A stretch of 38,189 nucleotides of DNA from Bacillota bacterium (GTDB lineage Bacteria; Bacillota; Clostridia; Oscillospirales; Acutalibacteraceae), in NCBI GenBank assembly GCA_029005175.1, contig JAQXFQ010000215.1, positions 1 to 38,189 on the forward strand, given 5' to 3'. How positions within the stretch are numbered: position 1 is the first letter of the stretch; every line of letters begins with the position of its first letter. Below are positions 32,201 to 38,189 of the stretch, piece after piece. A program made the translations under genes and the position numbers. A model generated the notes under the pieces. It worked only from the letters and a program-made list of their open reading frames with translations. It was not told the DNA's origin and searched no databases.

Positions 32201-32884
32201 ATGAAAAAAACTTTTACAATACTCAATGCAGTTATGGTAGCTGCAACTATGACAGTCTGCGTATGCTATTATCAATTCGGCGGACTTGAGCTGAAAGGTC
32301 TTACAAGCTTCGGCTTTGTTTTGGTAAGCATCGTAAATCTGGTATATGCCGTCAAATCAAAGGTCAGCAGTCTTAAATTCCCGATTGCGCTGACGGTTGG
32401 TCTGATTCTCTGCATGGCGGCCGATATTGCGCTGGAGCTAAACTTTATGGCGGGCGCAATTATTTTTGCTGCAGGTCATATATTCTATTTTGTCGCGTAT
32501 TGCTGCCGTGCAAAATTTAAGGCGAAGGACGCTGTTCCGATTGCTATATTTTTTGCCTTCTCTGCTATGATTATCACTTTAATTCCTATTTTAGATTTCG
32601 GTTCGTTGCTGATGGAAATAATAGGATTGGTGTATGCGTTTATTATTTCATCAATGACCGGAAAATCAATTTCAAATTTCATCAGAGAACGCGGCACGGT
32701 AAACGCTCTTCTGATGATAGGCAGCACGATGTTCTTTTTCTCCGATCTGATGCTTTTATTCTATACCTTTGGAGGCGCGCCGGATATTACAAACGCGCTT
32801 TGTCTGTTTAACTATTACCCAGCTCAATGTGTGCTTGCCTATTCAATATTTGCATTCGCCAAAAATTCACAATCCGTCAAGTAA
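32201..32884 (+). CDS. YhhN/TMEM86-family membrane protein (lysoplasmalogenase-like)
   Basis: 227 residues with seven or eight membrane helices. Family-like motifs are LILCMAADIALELNF, IIFAAGHIFYFVAYCC, LMIGSTMFFFSDLMLLFYTF and the C-terminal NYYPAQCVLAYSIF. Some relatives hydrolyse the vinyl-ether bond of lysoplasmalogens, lipids that occur in anaerobic clostridia, so that activity is plausible but unproven. The ATG at 32201 has CAGGAGGG 7 nt before it. It stands alone just after the copy 3 repeat, so its promoter may lie in or across the repeat. Confidence 0.75.
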   Translation: MKKTFTILNAVMVAATMTVCVCYYQFGGLELKGLTSFGFVLVSIVNLVYAVKSKVSSLKFPIALTVGLILCMAADIALELNFMAGAIIFAAGHIFYFVAYCCRAKFKAKDAVPIAIFFAFSAMIITLIPILDFGSLLMEIIGLVYAFIISSMTGKSISNFIRERGTVNALLMIGSTMFFFSDLMLLFYTFGGAPDITNALCLFNYYPAQCVLAYSIFAFAKNSQSVK

Positions 32885-32930
32885 GATTGATTTTTTTCAC
32901 ATCTATATCCGAAAATTCAAAAAAAAAGTA

Positions 32931-32959
32931 TTGCATTTTGCGGCACAAGGGTGTATAAT
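32931..32959 (+). promoter_or_regulatory. Promoter of the thi operon
   Basis: TTGCAT (32931-32936) and TATAAT (32954-32959), 17 nt apart. The leader RNA would start near 32966, just before the riboswitch. Confidence 0.78.
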
Positions 32960-32973
32960 TGCTTTAAAAAATT

Positions 32974-33075
32974 AAGCGGCGGGGAGCTTGTATCACAGGC
33001 TGAGAGGAAGGTGTGACCTTCGACCCATTAACCTGATTTGGATAATGCCAACGTAGGGATGACGGCTGAAAATGC
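32974..33075 (+). promoter_or_regulatory. TPP riboswitch (THI element)
   Basis: The conserved aptamer is clear: GGGGAGC at the start, GCTGAGAGG (33000-33008), GACCC, then ACCTGATTTGGATAATGCCAACGTAGGGA split across the two sensor arms. Binding of thiamine pyrophosphate should favour the terminator that follows and switch the thi genes off. Confidence 0.96.
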
Positions 33076-33089
33076 AAGCGTGTTTTATT

Positions 33090-33127
33090 GCGGGAAGTTA
33101 CCCTATTGGTAACTTCCCGCTTTTTTA
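33090..33127 (+). terminator. Riboswitch-controlled terminator ahead of thiS
   Basis: A perfect 13 bp stem (33090-33102 with 33108-33120) with a five-base loop, then TTTTTT. It is followed immediately by the thiS ribosome site, as expected of the expression platform. Confidence 0.9.
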
Positions 33128-33147
33128 TTTTCTAAGGAGGTAACAGC

Positions 33148-33342
33148 ATGCTCAAAATCAACGGAAAAGATGTTGACGCAGCGGGAAAAACACTCTCGGA
33201 ATATCTGGCAGATACCGATTATGAGCCGAGCCGTATCGCTGTCGAGATAAATGAAGAAATTGTGCCAAAGTCTCAGTATGATAAAATTATACTGGCGGAC
33301 GGCGATGTTGTGGAAGTAGTCAGCTTTGTAGGAGGCGGTTGA
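33148..33342 (+). CDS. thiS: Sulfur carrier protein ThiS
   Basis: A 64-residue ubiquitin-like protein that carries sulfur as a C-terminal thiocarboxylate for thiazole synthesis. It reads as a beta-grasp (MLKINGKDVDAAGKTLSEYL, then IAVEINEEIVPKSQYDKIILADGDVVEVVSFVGGG) and ends in the required glycines. AAGGAGG is 7 nt before the ATG. It is the first gene of the riboswitch-controlled operon, one base before thiF. Confidence 0.96.
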   Translation: MLKINGKDVDAAGKTLSEYLADTDYEPSRIAVEINEEIVPKSQYDKIILADGDVVEVVSFVGGG

Positions 33343-33343
33343 T

Positions 33344-33988
33344 TTGTCAGACAAAATTCCAACCAAAGAGGAAATGATCGAGACTCTCGAAAAACGCCAC
33401 GGAAAGGAATTGCAGTCAAAATTCAGCCGCGCCGCCGTCGCAATATGCGGTCTGGGCGGGCTTGGCTCTAATATTGCAATTTCGCTTGCGCGGGCGGGAG
33501 TGGGCAAGCTTATTCTTATAGACTTTGACCAAGTGGATATATCCAACCTCCACCGCCAGCAGTATGCGGCGTCACAGATCGGTATGTACAAGACTGACGC
33601 GCTGTCTGAAAATCTGAAAGCGATTTCACCTTATACGGAGCTTGCCACTCATACCGTGCGAGTGACAGAGGATAATTTGACGGAACTGCTTTGCTGCGCC
33701 GATATTGTCTGCGAGGCCTTTGACAAGCCGGAAGCTAAGGCTATGCTGGTAAACGGCGTACTGGAAAAGCTGCCTGAAAAATATCTCGTTGCCGCCTCGG
33801 GTATGGCGGGAATTTCCTCAGCAAACAGCATTAAGACACGACGCATAACTAAAAAATTTTATCTGTGCGGTGATGAAGTCAGCGATGTGGCTGACGGTAT
33901 CGGATTGGTAGCACCCCGCGTGATGCTATGCGCCGCACATCAGGCACATATGGTTCTGCGAATCATCGCGGGAGAATTTAACCCATAA
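33344..33988 (+). CDS. thiF: ThiS adenylyltransferase ThiF (short form)
   Basis: Adenylates the ThiS C-terminus before sulfur transfer. The 214 residues contain the E1-type nucleotide-binding motif GLGGLGSN (36-43), [16 protein letters not shown] with the conserved Arg, and a helical remainder. It is the short clostridial type; no CxxC zinc pair is seen, unlike E. coli ThiF. The start is TTG (33344-33346), using the GGAGG sequence embedded in the end of thiS. It is coupled to thiS. Confidence 0.92.
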   Translation: MSDKIPTKEEMIETLEKRHGKELQSKFSRAAVAICGLGGLGSNIAISLARAGVGKLILIDFDQVDISNLHRQQYAASQIGMYKTDALSENLKAISPYTELATHTVRVTEDNLTELLCCADIVCEAFDKPEAKAMLVNGVLEKLPEKYLVAASGMAGISSANSIKTRRITKKFYLCGDEVSDVADGIGLVAPRVMLCAAHQAHMVLRIIAGEFNP

Positions 33989-34010
33989 GCTAAAGAAAGA
34001 AGGAACTGTC

Positions 34011-34784
34011 ATGCAGACAAACGATAAGCTTATCATAGGAGGACACGAGTTCAATTCGAGGTTCATTCTCGGCTCGGTAAAATATTCACTGAGCCTTATA
34101 GAAGCGGCTGTGAAGGACGCCGGAGCTGAAATCATAACTCTCGCCGTCCGCCGCGCCAATACAAAGGAGCACGAGAACATCCTTGACTATATTCCCAAGG
34201 GCGTGACGCTGCTGCCAAACACCTCGGGCGCAAGGACTGCCGACGAAGCCGTAAGAATCGCAAGACTTGCCAGAGAACTGGGCTGCGGTGACTTCGTAAA
34301 GGTGGAAATCATGCGCGACTCAAAATATCTGCTGCCTGACAATCAGGAAACTATCCGCGCCACCGAAATTCTCGCCAAGGAGGGATTTGTGGTAATGCCG
34401 TATATGTACCCAGATCTCAACTCTGCGCGCGACCTTGTAAATGCAGGCGCGGCTACGGTTATGCCCCTCGCCTCCCCTATCGGCTCCAACAAAGGACTTG
34501 CCACCAAGGAATTTATACAAATTCTGATAGATGAAATAGACCTGCCGATTATCGTTGACGCCGGCATAGGCAGACCCTCACAGGCATGCGAGGCTATGGA
34601 AATGGGCGCGGCGGCTGTCATGGCGAATACCGCTCTGGCTACGGCGGGTGACCTGCCTATTATGGCGGCGGCATTCCGTCAGGCTATCGAAGCGGGCAGA
34701 AAGGCATATCTTTCGGGCTTAGGTCGAGTGCTCACCCGAGGCGCGTCTGCATCCGATCCGCTGACGGGATTTTTACGCGACTAA
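34011..34784 (+). CDS. thiG: Thiazole synthase ThiG
   Basis: Forms the thiazole phosphate ring from deoxyxylulose 5-phosphate, dehydroglycine and ThiS thiocarboxylate. The 257 residues read as a complete TIM barrel: [13 protein letters not shown], the Schiff-base lysine K97 in [59 protein letters not shown] lies 7-8 nt before the ATG. It is followed by ThiH, its partner. Confidence 0.97.
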   Translation: MQTNDKLIIGGHEFNSRFILGSVKYSLSLIEAAVKDAGAEIITLAVRRANTKEHENILDYIPKGVTLLPNTSGARTADEAVRIARLARELGCGDFVKVEIMRDSKYLLPDNQETIRATEILAKEGFVVMPYMYPDLNSARDLVNAGAATVMPLASPIGSNKGLATKEFIQILIDEIDLPIIVDAGIGRPSQACEAMEMGAAAVMANTALATAGDLPIMAAAFRQAIEAGRKAYLSGLGRVLTRGASASDPLTGFLRD

Positions 34785-34798
34785 GAGGTGTGTTGATA

Positions 34799-36052
34799 AT
34801 GGAAAATCAATTTTTCGTTGACTCGGAGCTTCTTTCTCCCGAGGCACTTGCCAGAAAGCACAGACTTGAAACCGACCCCTCTTCCCGAAAAAATCACATG
34901 GAATATCTGCCCGGAATGGAGCAGATAGAGTCAGACGTATGTGCGAACGTTATGTCGCAGATGAATTCCTACGACTATTCAAAATACACCGCCAAGGATG
35001 TTAAAGCGGCTCTGGAGCACGAAAACTGCTCTATCGAGGATTTCAAAGCTCTGCTCTCCCCTGCGGCTGAGCCTTTCCTTGAGCAGATGGCGCAAAGGGC
35101 AAGACTGGAAACAAGCAGGCATTTCGGCAATACCGTGTATATTTTCACACCGCTGTATATCGCCAACTACTGCGAAAATTACTGCGTTTACTGCGGATTC
35201 AACTGCTACAATCACATAAACCGCATGAAGCTTTCCACAGAGCAGATCGAGCATGAAATGAAAATAATCGCAGATTCGGGCATTGAGGAAATACTCATTC
35301 TGACAGGCGAGAGCCGCGCTCAGAGCAACGTTGAGTACATAGGCGAGGCCTGCAAGCTGGCGCGCAAATATTTCAGAATGGTAGGCTTGGAAATTTACCC
35401 CGTCAACACTGATGAATACCGCTATCTGCACGAATGCGGCGCGGATTATGTGACGGTATTTCAGGAGACATATGACACCAAGAAATACGAGACACTGCAT
35501 CTGATGGGGCATAAGCGAGTATGGCCCTACCGATTTGACGCTCAGGAGAGAGCCTTGCGGGGCGGCATGCGCGGCGTGGCATTTTCAGCGTTGCTCGGAC
35601 TTTCAGACTTTCGCAAGGACGCATTGGCAAGCGCACTGCATGTGTATTATCTGCAAAGAAAATATCCGCATGCCGAGATGTCGCTGTCCTGTCCCAGACT
35701 GCGTCCGATTATAAACAACGACAAAATAAACCCGCTTGACGTCGGTGAAAAGCAGCTGTGTCAAATTATCTGCGCCTACCGCATTTTCCTGCCGTTCGTG
35801 GGCATTACCGTATCCTCCCGAGAGAGCGCGGAATTTAGAAACGGCATTGTAAAAATAGCCGCAACCAAGGTGTCGGCAGGCGTTTCCACCGGTATAGGCG
35901 ACCACGAAAGCAAATACACCGGAAAGGAGTCGGACGGTGCTGAGGGCGATGAACAGTTTGAGATAAACGACAGCCGCAGCTTAGACAAGATGTATAATGA
36001 CATTGCGGAAGAAGGCCTGCAGCCTGTGCTGAACGATTATCTCTATGTCTGA
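34799..36052 (+). CDS. thiH: Radical-SAM tyrosine lyase ThiH (2-iminoacetate synthase)
   Basis: Cleaves tyrosine to dehydroglycine (2-iminoacetate) and p-cresol, the anaerobic route to the thiazole precursor. The radical-SAM cluster motif is CENYCVYC (CxxxCxxC, in IANYCENYCVYCGFNCYN). The LTGESRAQS and YPVNTDEYRYLHECGADYVTVFQETYD segments are typical. I chose ATG 34799, since AGAGG lies 10 nt upstream; a GTG at 34790 overlaps that site. The 417 residues are slightly longer than E. coli ThiH. It overlaps tenI by 8 nt. Confidence 0.96.
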   Translation: MENQFFVDSELLSPEALARKHRLETDPSSRKNHMEYLPGMEQIESDVCANVMSQMNSYDYSKYTAKDVKAALEHENCSIEDFKALLSPAAEPFLEQMAQRARLETSRHFGNTVYIFTPLYIANYCENYCVYCGFNCYNHINRMKLSTEQIEHEMKIIADSGIEEILILTGESRAQSNVEYIGEACKLARKYFRMVGLEIYPVNTDEYRYLHECGADYVTVFQETYDTKKYETLHLMGHKRVWPYRFDAQERALRGGMRGVAFSALLGLSDFRKDALASALHVYYLQRKYPHAEMSLSCPRLRPIINNDKINPLDVGEKQLCQIICAYRIFLPFVGITVSSRESAEFRNGIVKIAATKVSAGVSTGIGDHESKYTGKESDGAEGDEQFEINDSRSLDKMYNDIAEEGLQPVLNDYLYV

Positions 36053-36662
36053 TATTCTATGCGTGACCAACCGCGCACTCTGCAAGGGTGACTTTCTTGC
36101 CAAAATCGAAGAAATCGCTAAGGCGGCTCCCTCGGCAATCGTTCTGCGCGAAAAAGATTTACCCGAAGGTGAATATAAGTCTCTCACCGCAAGGGTAATG
36201 GAAATATGCGAAAGAAACGGCATTCCCTGTATTCTGCACAGCTTTATTAATGCTGCGATAGAGCTTAACTGCGATAAAATTCACCTGCCACTGCACATTC
36301 TGCGAGGTATGAGCAGTGTGGAAAAGGAAAAATTTTCGGTGCTCGGCGCATCATGCCATTCTGTCGAAGATGCACTGGAAGCCGAAAAGCTCGGCAGTAC
36401 TTACATTACAGCGGGGCATGTCTTTGCCACCGACTGCAAAAAGGGCATTCCGCCGCGCGGTATTGATTTTCTGAAAAACGTCTGCCAAAGCGTGTCAATT
36501 CCCGTCTATGCTATAGGCGGAATAGACGAAAAAAATATTGCAGCCGTGCGAAACGCCGGAGCGGCGGGGGCTTGCATTATGAGCGGACTTATGTGCTGTC
36601 ATGACGCGAAACATTATATGCAAAATTTTCAAAAGGCAGGTGAAAATATTGAAACATATTAA
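36045..36662 (+). CDS. tenI: TenI-type thiazole tautomerase
   Basis: A ThiE-like TIM barrel of 205 residues. The segment AGHVFATDCKKGIPPRG, with H125, corresponds to the catalytic-histidine region of Bacillus TenI, which aromatises the ThiG product. The pyrophosphate-binding residues of ThiE are not matched (KIHLPLH rather than DGVHVG). Together with the complete ThiE encoded next, this points to TenI rather than a second coupling enzyme. It overlaps thiH by 8 nt and thiE by 14 nt. Confidence 0.85.
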   Translation: MSDILCVTNRALCKGDFLAKIEEIAKAAPSAIVLREKDLPEGEYKSLTARVMEICERNGIPCILHSFINAAIELNCDKIHLPLHILRGMSSVEKEKFSVLGASCHSVEDALEAEKLGSTYITAGHVFATDCKKGIPPRGIDFLKNVCQSVSIPVYAIGGIDEKNIAAVRNAGAAGACIMSGLMCCHDAKHYMQNFQKAGENIETY

Positions 36663-37308
36663 ATTCAGCCGTGAAAGTCTGCTGCTGTATGCTGTGACAG
36701 ACCGCGCATGGATCGGCAGGCAGACCTTGTATGAGCAAATAGAGGACGCACTGCAGGGCGGTGTAACTATACTTCAGCTTCGTGAAAAGAATATGGACGA
36801 GCAAAGCTTTGTCAAGGAAGCAATTGAAATCAAAGAGCTTTGCCGCAAATACGGTGTACCGCTGATTATTGACGATAATGTGGAGGTTGCGCTGAAAAGC
36901 GGGGCAGACGGCGTGCATGTGGGAATTGAGGATACACCTGTAGCCGAAATCCGCAAAAAAGCCGGCAGTGATTTTATCATAGGCGCAACAGCCAAAACCA
37001 TTGAGCAGGCTCAGAGAGCCGAAGCTGACGGCGCGGATTATCTGGGCGTGGGAGCGGTGTTTCCGTCGCCTACCAAGAAAAACGCAATCCGCATAACCGC
37101 CGCGCAGTTAAAGGAAATCTGTGCGTCGGTGTCTATACCCGCAGTTGCGATAGGCGGAATAAGTCTTGAAAACATCTCAGAAATTTCAGGCTGCGGCATG
37201 AGTGGTATTGCTGTGGTATCGGCAATCTTTGCCGCTGATGACATTAAATCGGCAGTCGCGGAGCTTAAACAGAAAGCCGCGGCTGCGGTACAGGGCAATA
37301 TTTTATAA
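36649..37308 (+). CDS. thiE: Thiamine-phosphate synthase ThiE
   Basis: Joins the thiazole and pyrimidine halves into thiamine phosphate. The 219 residues have the canonical motifs LLYAVTDR, ILQLREKNMD, LIIDDNVEVALKSGADGVHVG, GVGAVFPSPTKKNA and VAIGGI. The start is the TTG at 36649-36651 with GCAGG 8 nt upstream; an ATG at 36601 would lie inside tenI, and similarity begins only later. It is the last gene of the operon. No clear terminator follows before the copy 4 repeat. Confidence 0.94.
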   Translation: MKHIKFSRESLLLYAVTDRAWIGRQTLYEQIEDALQGGVTILQLREKNMDEQSFVKEAIEIKELCRKYGVPLIIDDNVEVALKSGADGVHVGIEDTPVAEIRKKAGSDFIIGATAKTIEQAQRAEADGADYLGVGAVFPSPTKKNAIRITAAQLKEICASVSIPAVAIGGISLENISEISGCGMSGIAVVSAIFAADDIKSAVAELKQKAAAAVQGNIL

Positions 37309-37367
37309 TTATAAAGACAGCGGCAGATTGGGGGCACCACCTTTTGTCGCTTTAGAAAAATAATGCA

Positions 37368-37617
37368 ATAAATGATAATTTACCATAGAGTACGCAACGT
37401 CGGGAATCCAGAGGGGAACCGCCATTCCTTGAATGGCGGTAAGGGTTCTCTTGGCGGGGTCGAGGGGCAGCGCCCTTCGTGGGGGTGTGGGGGCAACGCC
37501 ACCACAAAGCTAAAGTGCAAGAAAAACTGCAATAGAAAACAATGCGAAGCTCGTGGAAAACTAACGAGAAAATCGAAGATTTTCAAGTGGACGTCAATCA
37601 GTTAAATTATGATTTAT
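37368..37617 (-). repeat. MITE-like repeat, family 1, copy 4
   Basis: 250 bp, same orientation as copy 2, with terminal inverted repeats ATAAATGATAATTTA (37368-37382) and TAAATTATGATTTAT (37603-37617). It carries one internal palindromic module (CCGCCATTC-CTTGAATGGCGG), intermediate between the module-free copies and copy 3. The rest of 37309-37685 holds no gene. Confidence 0.87.
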
Positions 37618-37685
37618 TTTTATATTTTGCCACTTATGCTCATTTATTATTGAAAATTAGTATTAATCAGCTTTTCCTTAATAAT

Positions 37686-38189
37686 CTATTTACAATATTT
37701 TATTTTTCGGAAAAATAATCCTGCCAGAACTGTAAGCGACATTAGCAGCAAAGTGAACCAAAGTGCCGGATTGCTATTATCACCTGTTGTTGGTGAGTTC
37801 TCATTGTTATTCGGATTATTTGGTGTATCCGGGTTACTTGGATCATCCGGATTGCTTCCGCCAGAATCTGAGTTCTTAAACCGGGCATAATATGTAGCAT
37901 TTCCTGTTGTGGTGTAGTTGAGGGTTATTCCGCCGTTGCTTAACATATCAGCGTCAACACTATTTCCGTCCGCATCATACCAGCCTACAAATTGGTAGCC
38001 CTCACCGGCTGTTGCGGTGGAGCTTGCTGTTGCCCCTACCACATCGGAATGTGTATAACGGTCAAGAGTGCCTATGCTGTCATCTGTGGTATCTGTCCAG
38101 TTGTCCCCATTCTTTACCTGACGGACATATGTCTGCGTAACTGTTTCTATAAATCTGGCATAATAGGTGGCATTTCCTGTGGTAGTGTA
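37686..38189 (-). CDS. Sortase-anchored surface protein with repeats (C-terminal part)
   Basis: The frame is open to the window edge, so at least 167 residues and the N-terminus are missing. The C-terminus is a cell-wall sorting signal: SPTTGD (a variant of LPxTG), a hydrophobic helix (PALWFTLLLMSLTVLAGLFF) and a basic tail (RKIKYCK). Before it is a Pro/Asn/Asp spacer (SNPDDPSNPDTPNNPNN). Two copies of YTTTGNATYYARF flank a GYQFVGWYDADGNSV segment, typical of InlB B-repeat-like modules in extracellular proteins. An adhesin or surface role is likely; the ligand is unknown. Confidence 0.88.
   Translation of the reverse strand, partial: YTTTGNATYYARFIETVTQTYVRQVKNGDNWTDTTDDSIGTLDRYTHSDVVGATASSTATAGEGYQFVGWYDADGNSVDADMLSNGGITLNYTTTGNATYYARFKNSDSGGSNPDDPSNPDTPNNPNNNENSPTTGDNSNPALWFTLLLMSLTVLAGLFFRKIKYCK

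Noticed and set aside
31860-32205. GGCTCAGGAG before copy 3 and CGCTCAGGAGG after it as a target-site duplication
   Set aside because: The matches lie outside the terminal inverted repeats at unequal distances, and the second is part of a ribosome binding site, so coincidence is more likely.
33148-33342. Three terminal glycines in ThiS instead of two
   Set aside because: The essential Gly-Gly end is present and an extra preceding glycine should be harmless.

Overview
The window looks like a chromosomal segment of a moderately AT-rich, anaerobic Firmicute, most likely a clostridium of the Ruminococcus/Oscillospiraceae type. The evidence is strong AGGAGG-type ribosome binding sites with frequent TTG/GTG starts, a leucine T-box, a TPP riboswitch with an intrinsic terminator, a SpoVB-like/MazG/HU gene order, the oxygen-sensitive radical-SAM enzyme ThiH, and a sortase-type surface protein ending in SPTTGD. 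The species cannot be named from the sequence alone. All calls were made by reading the sequence; nothing was searched or computed externally.

Layout. 1-6600 (minus strand) is a type I-C CRISPR-Cas operon, cas3-cas5c-cas8c-cas7-cas4, driven by a consensus promoter. It runs off the left edge, so cas1, cas2 and any array would lie outside. Facing away is 6778-12480: a YhaO/YhaN-like SbcCD-type nuclease/ATPase pair followed by the KtrB/KtrA potassium uptake system and a strong terminator. 12714-17250 is a divergent glycogen pair: a debranching enzyme (minus) and a branching enzyme whose N-terminus is a MarR-type DNA-binding domain (plus). 17269-21212 (minus) holds tRNA-Arg(CCG), HU, MazG, a SpoVB/MurJ-like flippase and a zinc-ribbon protein. 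21522-24370 (plus) holds a histidine phosphatase and a membrane protein resembling a BceS-type sensor kinase whose phospho-acceptor histidine position appears to be serine. A small membrane protein (minus) follows, then a leucine T-box in front of leuA.

27478-28968 is a tandem PPK2 polyphosphate:AMP phosphotransferase (minus). Next are tRNA-Gln(CTG), a four-helix-bundle gene between two direct repeats, a YetF/DUF421-DUF4363 pair, a cytidylate-kinase-like protein and a YhhN-like membrane protein. 32931-37308 is a TPP-riboswitch operon, thiS-thiF-thiG-thiH-tenI-thiE, covering the thiazole branch plus the coupling enzyme; thiC and thiD are not in the window. The right edge holds the C-terminal part of a cell-wall-anchored repeat protein.

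Two dispersed repeat families are the main structural surprises. Family 1 (four copies, 229-274 bp) looks like a MITE, with 14-16 bp AT-rich terminal inverted repeats and internal palindromic modules that vary in number; two copies supply the stop codon of the neighbouring gene. Family 2 (three copies, 121-125 bp) begins directly after the encoded CCA of both tRNA genes, has paired segments in pseudoknot order, and brackets the four-helix-bundle gene as direct repeats. The other main points of interest are the MarR-branching-enzyme fusion and the apparently degenerate histidine kinase.
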